This document shows positions 36,896-51,134 of a DNA stretch of 64,000 nucleotides, piece after piece (within the stretch, counting starts at the first letter, position 1; each line of letters begins with the position of its first letter). The stretch covers positions 1 to 64,000 of the forward strand of contig JAUCBJ010004138.1 of NCBI GenBank assembly GCA_032718475.1, in the 5' to 3' direction. This DNA is from Nemertoderma westbladi. Lineage: Eukaryota > Xenacoelomorpha > Nemertodermatida > Nemertodermatidae. The position numbers and the translations under genes are program-made. The notes beneath the pieces were generated by a model. The model did not search any database and had not been told where the DNA came from. It saw only the letters and a program-made list of their open reading frames with translations.

Positions 36896-39800
36896 ATATA
36901 TCATAGAACCGCAGATTTACAATAATAACTGCCAGTTTATCATAGAACCACACAGATTTACAATAATAACTGCCAGATTATCATAGAACCGCAGATTTAC
37001 AATAATAACTGCCAATATATCATAGAACCGCAGATTTACAATAATAACTGCCAGATTATCATAGAACCGCAGATTTACAATAATAACTGCCAGATTATCA
37101 TTGAGCCACATATTTACAATAATAACTGCCAGTTTATCACAGAACCACAGATTTACAATAATAACTGCCATATTATCATAGAACCACAGATTTACAATAA
37201 TAACTGCCAGTTTCTTACAGAACCACAGATTTACAATAATAACTGCCAGTTTATCATAGAACCAAAGATTTACAATAATAACTGCCAGATTATCATAGAA
37301 CCACAGATTTACAATAATAACTGCCAGATTACCATAGAACCACAGGGTCACAATAATAACTGCCAGTTTATCATAGAACCGCAGATTTACAATAATAACT
37401 GCCAGTTTATCATAGAACCGCAGATTTACAATAATAACTGCCAGATTATCATAGAATCGCAGATTTACAATAATAACTGCCAGATTATCATAGAACCACA
37501 GATTTACAATAATAACTGCCAGTTTATCATAGAACCACACAGATTTACCATAATAACTGCCAGTTTCTTACAGAACCACAGATTTACAATAATAACTGCC
37601 AGTTTATCATAGAACTGCAGATTTACAATAATAACTGCCAGTTTCTTACAGAACCACAGATTTACAATAATAACTGCCAGTTTATCATAGGACCACAGAT
37701 TTACAATAGTAACTACCAGTTTCTTACAGAAACGCAGATTTACAATAATAACTGCCAGATTATCATAGAACCGCAGATTTACAATAATAACTGCCAATTT
37801 ATCATAGAACCGCAGATTTACAATAATAGCTGCCAGTTTATCACAGAACCACAGATTTACAATAATAACTGCCAGATTATCATAGAACCGCAGATTTACA
37901 ATAATAACTGTCAGTTTATCAAACCGCAGATTTACAATAATAACTGCCAGTTTATCATAGAACCACAGATTTACAATAATAACTGCCAGTTATCATAGAA
38001 CCGCAGATTTACAATAATAACTGCCAGTTTATCATAGAACCACAGATTTACAATAATAACTGTCAGTTTATCATAGGACCACAGATTTACAATAATAACT
38101 GCCAGATTATCATAGAACCGCAGATTTACAATAATAACTGCCAGATTATCATAGAACCGCAGATTTACAATAATAACTGCCAATTTATCATAGAACCGCA
38201 GATTTACAATAATAACTGCCAGATTATCATAGAACCGCAGATTTACAATAATAACTGCCAGATTATCATTGAGCCACAGATTTACAATAATAACTGCCAG
38301 TTTATCATAGAACCACAGATTTACAATAATAACTGCCAGATTATCATAGAACCACAGATTTGCAATAATAACTGCCAGTTTCTTACAGAACCACAGATTT
38401 ACAATAATAACTGCCAGTTTATCATAGAACCGCAGATTTACAATAATAACTGCCAGATTATCATAGAACCGCAGATTTACAATAATAACTGTCAGATTAT
38501 CATAGAACCGCAGATTTACAATAATAACTGCCAGTTTATCATAGAACCGCAGATTTACAATAATAACTGCCAGATTATCATAGAACCGCAAATTTACAAT
38601 AATAACTGCCAGTTTATCATAGAACCACACAGATTTACAATAATAACTGCCAGTTTCTTACAGAACCACAGATTTACAATAATAACAGCCAGTTTATCAT
38701 AGAACCGCAGATTTACAATAATAACTGCCAGATTATCATAGAACCGCAGATTTACAATAATAACTGCCAGATTATCATAGAACCACAGATTTACAATAAT
38801 AACTGCCAGATTATCATAGAACCGCAGATTTACAATAATAACTGCCAGATTATCATAGAATCACAGATTTACAATAATAACTGCCAGTTTATCATAGAAC
38901 CACACAGATTTACAATAATAACTGCCAGTTTCTTACAGAACCACAGATTTACAATAATAACAGCCAGTTTATCATAGAACCGCAGATTTACAATAATAAC
39001 TGCCAGATTATCATAGAACCACAGAATTACAATAATAACTGCCAGATTATCATAGAACCGCAGATTTACAATAATAACTGCCAGATTATCATAGAATCAC
39101 AGATTTACAATAATAACTGCCAGATATCATAGAACCGCAATTTTCAATAGTACTGCCAGATTATCATAGAACCGCAGATTTACAATAATAACTGCCAGTT
39201 TATCATAGAACCACAGATTTACAATAATAACTGCCAGTTTCTTACAGAACCACAGATTTACAATAATAACTGCCAGTTTATCATAGAACCGCAGATTTAC
39301 AATAATAACTGCCAGATTATCATAGAACCGCAGATTTACAATAATAACTGTCAGATTATCATAGAACCACAGATTTACAATAATAACTGCCAGATTATCA
39401 TAGAACCGCAGATTTACAATAATAACTGCCAGATTATCATAGAACCGCAGATTTACAATAATAACTGTCAGATTATCATATAACCGCAGATTTACAATAA
39501 TAACTGCCAGTTTATCATAGAACCGCAGATTTACAATAATAACTGCCAGATTATCATAGAACCGCAGATTTACAATAATAACTGCCAGATTATCATAGAA
39601 CCACAGATTTACAATAATAACTGCCAGATTATCATAGAACCGCAGATTTACAATAATAACTGCCAGATTATCATAGAATCACAGATTTACAATAATAACT
39701 GCCAGTTTATCATAGAACCACACAGATTTACAATAATAACTGCCAGTTTCTTACAGAACCACAGATTTACAATAATAACAGCCAGTTTATCATAGAACCG

Positions 39801-40169
39801 CAGATTTACAATAATAACTGCCAGATTATCATAGAACCACAGATTTACAATAATAACTGCCAGATTATCATAGAACCGCAAATTTACAATAATAACTGCC
39901 AGATTATCATAGAATCACAGATTTACAATAATAACTGCCAGATATCATAGAACCGCAGATTTACAATAGTACTGCCAGATTATCATAGAACCGCAGATTT
40001 ACAATAATAACTGCCAGTTTATCATAGAACCACAGATTTACAATAATAACTGCCAGTTTCTTACAGAACCACAGATTTACAATAATAACTGCCAGTTTAT
40101 CATAGAACCGCAGATTTACAATAATAACTGCCAGATTATCATAGAACCGCAGATTTACAATAATAACTG
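36896..40169. repeat. Segmental duplication D2, right copy
   Basis: Partner of 17,413-20,649. Contains signature block copy 2 (36,917-37,540). Confidence 0.85.
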
Positions 40170-41854
40170 TCAGATTATCATAGAACCACAGATTTACAAT
40201 AATAACTGCCAGATTATCATAGAACCGCAGATTTACAATAATAACTGCCAGATTATCATAGAACCGCAGATTTACAATAATAACTGTCAGATTATCATAT
40301 AACCGCAGATTTACAATAATAACTGCCAGTTTATCATAGAACCGCAGATTTACAATAATAACTGCCAGATTATCATAGAACCGCAAATTTACAATAATAA
40401 CTGCCAGTTTATCATAGAACCACACAGATTTACAATAATAACTGCCAGATTATCATACAACCGCAGATTTACAATAATAACTGCCAGATTATCATAGAAC
40501 CGCAGATTTACAATAATAACTGCCAGATTATCATAGAACCGCAGATTTACAATAATAACTGCCAGTTTATCACAGAACCACAGATTTACAATAATAACTG
40601 CCAGATTATCATAGAACCGCAGATTTACAATAATAACTGTCAGTTTATCAAACCGCAGATTTACAATAATAACTGCCAGTTTATCATAGAACCACAGATT
40701 TACAATAATAACTGCCAGTTTATCATAGAACCGCAGATTTACAATAATAACTGCCAGTTTATCATAGAACCACAGATTTACAATAATAACTGTCAGTTTA
40801 TCATAGGACCACAGATTTACAATAATAACTGCCAGATTATCATAGAACCGCAGATTTACAATAATAACTGCCAGATTATCATAGAACCGCAGATTTACAA
40901 TAATAACTGCCAATTTATCATAGAACCGCAGATTTACAATAATAACTGCCAGATTATCATAGAACCGCAGATTTACAATAATAACTGCCAGATTATCATT
41001 GAGCCACAGATTTACAATAATAACTGCCAGTTTATCATAGAACCACAGATTTACAATAATAACTGCCAGATTATCATAGAACCACAGATTTACAATAATA
41101 ACTGCCAGTTTCTTACAGAACCACAGATTTACAATAATAACTGCCAGTTTATCATAGAACCGCAGATTTACAATAATAACTGCCAGATTATCATAGAACC
41201 GCAGATTTACAATAATAACTGTCAGATTATCATAGAACCGCAGATTTACAATAATAACTGCCAGATTATCATAGAACCGCAGATTTACAATAATAACTGC
41301 CAGATTATCATAGAACCGCAAATTTACAATAATAACTGCCAGTTTATCATAGAACCACACAGATTTACAATAATAACTGCCAGTTTCTTACAGAACCACA
41401 GATTTACAATAATAACAGCCAGTTTATCATAGAACCGCAGATTTACAATAATAACTGCCAGATTATCATAGAACCGCAGATTTACAATAATAACTGCCAG
41501 ATTATCATAGAACCACAGATTTACAATAATAACTGCCAGATTATCATAGAACCGCAGATTTACAATAATAACTGCCAGATTATCATAGAATCACAGATTT
41601 ACAATAATAACTGCCAGTTTATCATAGAACCACACAGATTTACAATAATAACTGCCAGATTCTTACAGAACCACAGATTTACAATAATAACAGCCAGTTT
41701 ATCATAGAACCGCAGATTTACAATAATAACTGCCAGATTATCATAGAACCACAGATTTACAATAATAACTGCCAGATTATCATAGAACCGCAGATTTACA
41801 ATAATAACTGCCAGATTATCATAGAATCACAGATTTACAATAATAACTGCCAGA

Positions 41855-44670
41855 TATCATAGAACCGCAGATTTACAATAGTACTGCCAGATTATCATAG
41901 AACCGCAGATTTACAATAATAACTGCCAGTTTATCATAGAACCACAGATTTACAATAATAACTGCCAGTTTCTTACAGAACCACAGATTTACAATAATAA
42001 CTGCCAGTTTATCATAGAACCGCAGATTTACAATAATAACTGCCAGTTTCTTACAGAACCACAGATTTACAATAATAACTGCCAGTTTATCATAGAACCG
42101 CAGATTTACAATAATAACTGCCAGATTATCATAGAACCGCAGATTTACAATAATAACTGTCAGATTATCATAGAACCGCAGATTTACAATAATAACTGCC
42201 AGTTTATCATAGAACCGCAGATTTACAATAATAACTGCCAGATTATCATAGAACCGCAAATTTACAATAATAACTGCCAGTTTATCATAGAACCACACAG
42301 ATTTACAATAATAACTGCCAGTTTCTTACAGAACCACAGATTTACAATAATAACAGCCAGTTTATCATAGAACCGCAGATTTACAATAATAACTGCCAGA
42401 TTATCATAGAACCGCAGATTTACAATAATAACTGCCAGATTATCATAGAACCACAGATTTACAATAATAACTGCCAGATTATCATAGAACCGCAGATTTA
42501 CAATAATAACTGCCAGATTATCATAGAATCACAGATTTACAATAATAACTGCCAGTTTATCATAGAACCACACAGATTTACAATAATAACTGCCAGTTTC
42601 TTACAGAACCACAGATTTACAATAATAACAGCCAGTTTATCATAGAACCGCAGATTTACAATAATAACTGCCAGATTATCATAGAACCACAGATTTACAA
42701 TAATAACTGCCAGATTATCATAGAACCGCAGATTTACAATAATAACTGCCAGATTATCATAGAATCACAGATTTACAATAATAACTGCCAGATATCATAG
42801 AACCGCAGATTTACAATAGTACTGCCAGATTATCATAGAACCGCAGATTTACAATAATAACTGCCAGTTTATCATAGAACCACAGATTTACAATAATAAC
42901 TGCCAGTTTCTTACAGAACCACAGATTTACAATAATAACTGCCAGTTTATCATAGAACCGCAGATTTACAATAATAACTGCCAGTTTCTTACAGAACCAC
43001 AGATTTACAATAATAACTGCCAGTTTATCATAGAACCGCAGATTTACAATAATAACTGCCAGATTATCATAGAACCGCAGATTTACAATAATAACTGTCA
43101 GATTATCATAGAACCGCAGATTTACAATAATAACTGCCAGTTTATCATAGAACCGCAGATTTACAATAATAACTGCCAGATTATCATAGAACCGCAAATT
43201 TACAATAATAACTGCCAGTTTATCATAGAACCACACAGATTTACAATAATAACTGCCAGTTTCTTACAGAACCACAGATTTACAATAATAACAGCCAGTT
43301 TATCATAGAACCGCAGATTTACAATAATAACTGCCAGATTATCATAGAACCGCAGATTTACAATAATAACTGCCAGATTATCATAGAACCACAGATTTAC
43401 AATAATAACTGCCAGATTATCATAGAACCGCAGATTTACAATAATAACTGCCAGATTATCATAGAATCACAGATTTACAATAATAACTGCCAGTTTATCA
43501 TAGAACCACACAGATTTACAATAATAACTGCCAGATTTCTTACAGAACCACAGATTTACAATAATAACAGCCAGTTTATCATAGAACCGCAGATTTACAA
43601 TAATAACTGCCAGATTATCATAGAACCACAGATTTACAATAATAACTGCCAGATTATCATAGAACCGCAGATTTACAATAATAACTGCCAGATTATCATA
43701 GAATCACAGATTTACAATAATAACTGCCAGATATCATAGAACCGCAGATTTACAATAGTACTGCCAGATTATCATAGAACCGCAGATTTACAATAATAAC
43801 TGCCAGTTTATCATAGAACCACAGATTTACAATAATAACTGCCAGTTTCTTACAGAACCACAGATTTACAATAATAACTGCCAGTTTATCATAGAACCGC
43901 AGATTTACAATAATAACTGCCAGATTATCATAGAACCGCAGATTTACAATAATAACTGTCAGATTATCATAGAACCACAGATTTACAATAATAACTGCCA
44001 GATTTATCATAGAACCGCAGATTTACAATAATAACTGCCAGATTATCATAGAACCGCAGATTTACAATAATAACTGTCAGATTATCATATGAACCGCAGA
44101 TTTACAATAATAACTGCCAGTTTATCATAGAACCGCAGATTTACAATAATAACTGCCAGATTATCATAGAACCGCAAATTTACAATAATAACTGCCAGTT
44201 TATCATAGAACCACACAGATTTACAATAATAACTGCCAGTTTCTTACAGAACCACAGATTTACAATAATAACAGCCAGTTTATCATAGAACCGCAGATTT
44301 ACAATAATAACTGCCAGATTATCATAGAACCGCAGATTTACAATAATAACTGCCAGTTTATCATAGAACCGCAGATTTACAATAATAACTGCCAGATTAT
44401 CATAGAACCGCAAATTTACAATAATAACTGCCAGTTTATCATAGAACCACACAGATTTACAATAATAACTGCCAGTTTCTTACAGAACCACAGATTTACA
44501 ATAATAACAGCCAGTTTATCATAGAACCACAGATTTACAATAATAACTGCCAGATTATCATAGAACCGCAGATTTACAATAATAACTGCCAGATTATCAT
44601 AGAATCACAGATTTACAATAATAACTGCCAGTTTATCATAGAACCACACAGATTTACAATAATAACTGCC
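41855..44670. repeat. Three consecutive 24-monomer higher-order units
   Basis: The AGATATCAT/AATAGTACT landmark falls at 41,855, 42,793 and 43,732 (938 and 939 bp). The third unit departs from the others by an extra base (CAGATTTCTTACAG at 43,533; CAGATTTATCATAG at 44,002). Confidence 0.75.
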
Positions 44671-45859
44671 AGTTTCTTACAGAACCACAGATTTACAATA
44701 ATAACTGCCAGATTATCATAGAACCGCAGATTTACAATAATAACTGCCAGATTATCATAGAACCGCAGATTTACAATAATAACTGCCAGATTATCATAGA
44801 ACCGCAGATTTACAATAATAACTGCCAGATTTATCATAGAACCGCAGATTTACAATAATAACTGCCAGATTATCATAGAACCGCAGATTTACAATAATAA
44901 CTGCCAGATTATCATAGAACCGCAGATTTACAATAATAACTGCTAGATTATCATAGAACCGCAGATTTACCATAATAACTGCCAGATTATCATAGAACCG
45001 CAGATTTACAATAATAACTGCCAGATTATCATAGAACCACAGATTTACAATAGTACTGCCAGATTATCATAGAACCGCAGATTTACAATAATAACTGCCA
45101 GTTTATCATAGAACCACAGAATTACAATAATAACTGCCAGTTTCTTACAGAACCACAGATTTACAATAATAACTGCCAGTTTATCATAGAACCGCAGATT
45201 TACAATAATAACTGCCAGATTATCATAGAACCGCAGATTTACAATAATAACTGTCAGATTATCATAGAACCGCAGATTTACAATAATAACTGCCAGTTTA
45301 TCATAGGACCACAGATTTACAATAATAACTGCCAGATTATCATAGAACCGCAGATTTACAATAATAACTGCCAGATTATCATAGAACCGCAGATTTACAA
45401 TAATAACTGCCAATTTATCATAGAACCGCAGATTTACAATAATAACTGCCAGATTATCATAGAACCGCAGATTTACAATAATAACTGCCAGATTATCATT
45501 GAGCCACATATTTACAATAATAACTGCCAGTTTATCACAGAACCACAGATTTACAATAATAACTGCCATATTATCATAGAACCTCAGATTTACAATAATA
45601 ACTGCCAGTTTCTTACAGAACCACAGATTTACAATAATAACTGCCAGTTTATCATAGAACCGCAGATTTACAATAATAACTGCCAGATTATCATAGAACC
45701 GCAGATTTACAATAATAACTGTCAGATTATCATAGAACCGCAGATTTACAATAATAACTGCCAGTTTATCATAGAACCGCAGATTTACAATAATAACTGC
45801 CAGATTATCATAGAACCGCAAATTTACAATAATAACTGCCAGTTTATCATAGAACCACA

Positions 45860-48800
45860 CAGATTTACAATAATAACTGCCAGTTTCTTACAGAACCACA
45901 GATTTACAATAATAACAGCCAGTTTATCATAGAACCGCAGATTTACAATAATAACTGCCAGATTATCATAGAACCGCAGATTTACAATAATAACTGCCAG
46001 ATTATCATAGAACCACAGATTTACAATAATAACTGCCAGATTATCATAGAACCGCAGATTTACAATAATAACTGCCAGATTATCATAGAATCACAGATTT
46101 ACAATAATAACTGCCAGTTTATCATAGAACCACACAGATTTACAATAATAACTGCCAGTTTCTTACAGAACCACAGATTTACAATAATAACAGCCAGTTT
46201 ATCATAGAACCGCAGATTTACAATAATAACTGCCAGATTATCATAGAACCACAGATTTACAATAATAACTGCCAGATTATCATAGAACCGCAGATTTACA
46301 ATAATAACTGCCAGATTATCATAGAATCACAGATTTACAATAATAACTGCCAGATATCATAGAACCGCAGATTTACAATAGTACTGCGAGATTATCATAG
46401 AACCGCAGATTTACAATAATAACTGCCAGTTTATCATAGAACCACAGATTTACAATAATAACTGCCAGTTTCTTACAGAACCACAGATTTACAATAATAA
46501 CTGCCAGTTTATCATAGAACCGCAGATTTACAATAATAACTGCCAGATTATCATAGAACCGCAGATTTACAATAATAACTGTCAGATTATCATAGAACCA
46601 CAGATTTACAATAATAACTGCCAGATTATCATAGAACCGCAGATTTACAATAATAACTGTCAGATTATCATATAACCGCAGATTTACAATAATAACTGCC
46701 AGTTTATCATAGAACCGCAGATTTACAATAATAACTGCCAGATTATCATAGAACCGCAAATTTACAATAATAACTGCCAGTTTATCATAGAACCACACAG
46801 ATTTACAATAATAACTGCCAGTTTCTTACAGAATCACAGATTTACAATAATAACAGCCAGTTTATCATAGAACCGCAGATTTACAATAATAACTGCCAGA
46901 TTATCATAGAACCGCAGATTTACAATAATAACTGCCAGATTATCATAGAACCGCAGATTTACAATAATAACTGCCAATTTACCATAGAACCGCAGATTTA
47001 CAATAATAACTGCCAGATTATCATACAACCGCAGATTTACAATAATAACTGCCAGATTATCATAGAACCGCAGATTTACAATAATAACTGCCAGATTATC
47101 ATAGAACCGCAGATTTACAATAATAACTGCCAGATTATCATAGAACCACAGATTTACAATAATAACTGCCAGATTATCATAGAACCGCAGATTTACAATA
47201 ATAACTGCTAGATTATCATAGAACCGCAGATTTACCATAATAACTGCCAGATTATCATAGAACCGCAGATTTACAATAATAACTGCCAGATTATCATAGA
47301 ACCACAGATTTACAATAGTACTGCCAGATTATCATAGAACCGCAGATTTACAATAATAACTGCCAGTTTATCATAGAACCACAGAATTACAATAATAACT
47401 GCCAGTTTCTTACAGAACCACAGATTTACAATAATAACTGCCAGATTATCAAAGAACCGCAGATTTACAATAATAACTGCCAGATTATCATAGAATCACA
47501 GATTTACAATAATAACTGCCAGATATCATAGAACCGCAGATTTACAATAGTACTGCCAGATTATCATAGAACCGCAGATTTACAATAATAACTGCCAGTT
47601 TATCATAGAACCACAGATTTACAATAATAACTGCCAGTTTCTTACAGAACCACAGATTTACAATAATAACTGCCAGTTTATCATATAACCGCAGATTTAC
47701 AATAATAACTGCCAGATTATCATAGAACCGCAGATTTACAATAATAACTGTCAGATTATCATATAACCGCAGATTTACAATAATAACTGCCAGTTTATCA
47801 TAGAACCGCAGATTTACAATAATAACTGCCAGATTATCATAGAACCGCAAATTTACAATAATAACTGCCAGTTTATCATAGAACCACACAGATTTACAAT
47901 AATAACTGCCAGTTTCTTACAGAACAACAGATTTACAATAATAACAGCCAGTTTATCATAGAACCGCAGATTTACAATAATAACTGCCAGATTATCATAG
48001 AACCGCAGATTTACAATAATAACTGCCAGATTATCATAGAACCGCAGATTTACAATAATAACTGCCAGTTTCTTACAGAACCACAGATTTACAATAATAA
48101 CTGCCAGATTATCATACAACCGCAGATTTACAATAATAACTGCCAGATTATCATAGAACCGCAGATTTACAATAATAACTGCCAGATTATCATAGAACCA
48201 CAGATTTACAATAATAACTGCCAGATTATCATAGAACCGCAGATTTACAATAATAACTGCTAGATTATCATAGAACCGCAGATTTACCATAATAACTGCC
48301 AGATTATCATAGAACCGCAGATTTACAATAATAACTGCCAGATTATCATAGAACCGCAGATTTACAATAGTACTGCCAGATTATCATAGAATCGCAGATT
48401 TACAATAATAACTGCCAGTTTATCATAGAACCACAGAATTACAATAATAACTGCCAGTTTCTTACAGAACCACAGATTTACAATAATAACTGCCAGTTTA
48501 TCATAGAAACGCAGATTTACAATAATAACTGCCAGATTATCATAGAACCGCAGATTTACAATAATAACTCTCAGATTATCATAGAACCGCAGATTTACAA
48601 TAATAACTGCCAGTTTATCATAGAACCGCAGATTTACAATAATAACTGCCAGTTTATCATAGAACCACACAGATTTACAATAATAACTGCCAGATTATCA
48701 TAGAACCGCAGATTTACAATAATAACTGCCAATTTATCATAGAACCGCAGATTTACAATAATAACTGCCAGATTATCATAGAACTGCAGATTTACAATAA

Positions 48801-51134
48801 TAACTGCCAGATTATCATTGAGCCACATATTTACAATAATAACTGCCAGTTTATCACAGAACCACAGATTTACAATAATAACTGCCATATTATCATAGAA
48901 CCTCAGATTTACAATAATAACTGCCAGTTTCTTACAGAACCACAGATTTACAATAATAACTGCCAGTTTATCATAGAACCAAAGATTTACAATAATAACT
49001 GCCAGATTATCATAGAACCACAGATTTACAATAATAACTGCCAGATTATCATAGAACCACAGGGTCACAATAATAACTGCCAGTTTATCATAGAACCGCA
49101 GATTTACAATAATAACTGCCAGTTTATCATAGAACCGCAGATTGACAATAATAACTGCCAGATTATCATAGAATCGCAGATTTACAATAATAACTGCCAG
49201 ATTATCATAGAACCACAGATTTACAATAATAACTGCCAGTTTATCATAGAACCACACAGATTTACCATAATAACTGCCAGTTTCTTACAGAACCACAGAT
49301 TTACAATAATAACTGCCAGTTTATCATAGAACTGCAGATTTACAATAATAACTGCCAGTTTCTTACAGAACCACAGATTTACAATAATAACTGCCAGTTT
49401 ATCATAGGACCACAAATTTACAATAATAACTGCCAGTTTATCATAGAACCACACAGATTTACCATAATAACTGCCAGTTTCTTACAGAACCACAGATTTA
49501 CAATAATAACTGCCAGTTTATCATAGAACTGCAGATTTACAATAATAACTGCCAGTTTCTTACAGAACCACAGATTTACAATAATAACTGCCAGTTTATC
49601 ATAGGACCACAGATTTACAATAGTAACTACCAGTTTCTTACAGAACCGCAGATTTACAATAATAACTGCCAGATTATCATAGAACCGCAGATTTACAATA
49701 ATAACTGCCAATTTATCATAGAACCGCAGATTTACAATAATAGCTGCCAGTTTATCACAGAACCACAGATTTACAATAATAACTGCCAGATTATCATAGA
49801 ACCGCAGATTTACAATAATAACTGGCAGATTATCATAGAACCGCAGATTTACAATAATAACTGCCAGATTATCATAGAACCGCAGATTTACAATAATAAC
49901 TGCCAGATTATCATAGAACCACAGATTTACAATAATAACTGCCAGTTTATCATAGAACCACAGATTTACAATAATAACTGCCAGTTTATCATAGAAACAC
50001 AGATTTACACTAGTAACTGCCAGTTTCTTACAGAACCACAGATTTACAATAATAACTGCCAGATTATCATAGAACCGCAGATTTACAATAATAACTGCCA
50101 GATTATCATAGAACCACAGATTTACAATAATAACTGCCAGTTTATCATAGAACCACAGATTTACAATAAAAAACTGCCAGTTTATCATAGAACCACAGAT
50201 TTACAATAATAACTGCCAGTTTATCAAACCGCAGATTTACAATAATAACTGCCAGTTTATCATAGAACCATTTACAATAATAACTGCCAGTTTATCATAG
50301 AACCGCAGATTTACAATAATAACTGCCAGTTTATCATAGAACCACAGATTTACAATAATAACTGTCAGTTTATCATAGAAGCACAGATTTACAATAATAA
50401 CTGCCAGATTATCATAGAACCGCAGATATACAATAATAACTGCCAGTTTCTTACAGAACCACAGATTTACAATAGTAACTGCCAGTTTCTTACAGAACCA
50501 CAGATTTACAATAATTATCACAGATTTACAATAATAACTGCCAGTTTATCATAGAACCACAGATTTACAATAATAACTGCCAGTTTATCATAGAACCACA
50601 GATTTACAATAATAACTGCCAGTTTATCAAACCGCAGATTTACAATAATAACTGCCAGTTTATCATAGAACCACAGATTTACAATAATAACTGCCAGTTT
50701 ATCATAGAACCGCAGATTTACAATAATAACTGCCAGTTTATCATAGAACCACAGATTTACAATAATAACTGTCAGTTTATCATAGAATCACAGATTTACA
50801 ATAATAACTGCAGTTTATCATAGAACCGCAGATTTACAATAATAACTGCCAGTTTATCATAGAACCGCAGATTTACAATAATAACTGTCAGTTTATCAAA
50901 CCGCAGATTTACAATAATAACTGCCAGTTTATCATAGAACCACAGATTTACAATAATAACTGCCAGTTTATCATAGAACCGCAGAGTTACAATAATAACT
51001 GCCAGTTTATCATAGAACCACAGATTTACAATAATAACTGTCAGTTTATCATAGGACCACAGATTTACAATAATAACTGCCAGATTATCATAGAACCGCA
51101 GATTTACAAAAATAACTGCCAGATTATCATAGAA
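45860..51134. repeat. Segmental duplication D1, left copy (5,275 bp; partner 56,690-61,925)
   Basis: Offset is 10,830 bp up to about 49,320, then 10,791 after exactly one monomer missing from the right copy. Private variants are shared, such as GTACTGCGAG (46,381/57,211), TAATAACTCTCAG (48,562/59,392), CAGATTGACAAT (49,139/59,969) and AGAACCATTTACAAT (50,265/61,056). It contains signature block copy 3. Near-identity over more than 5 kb implies a recent event. Confidence 0.92.
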
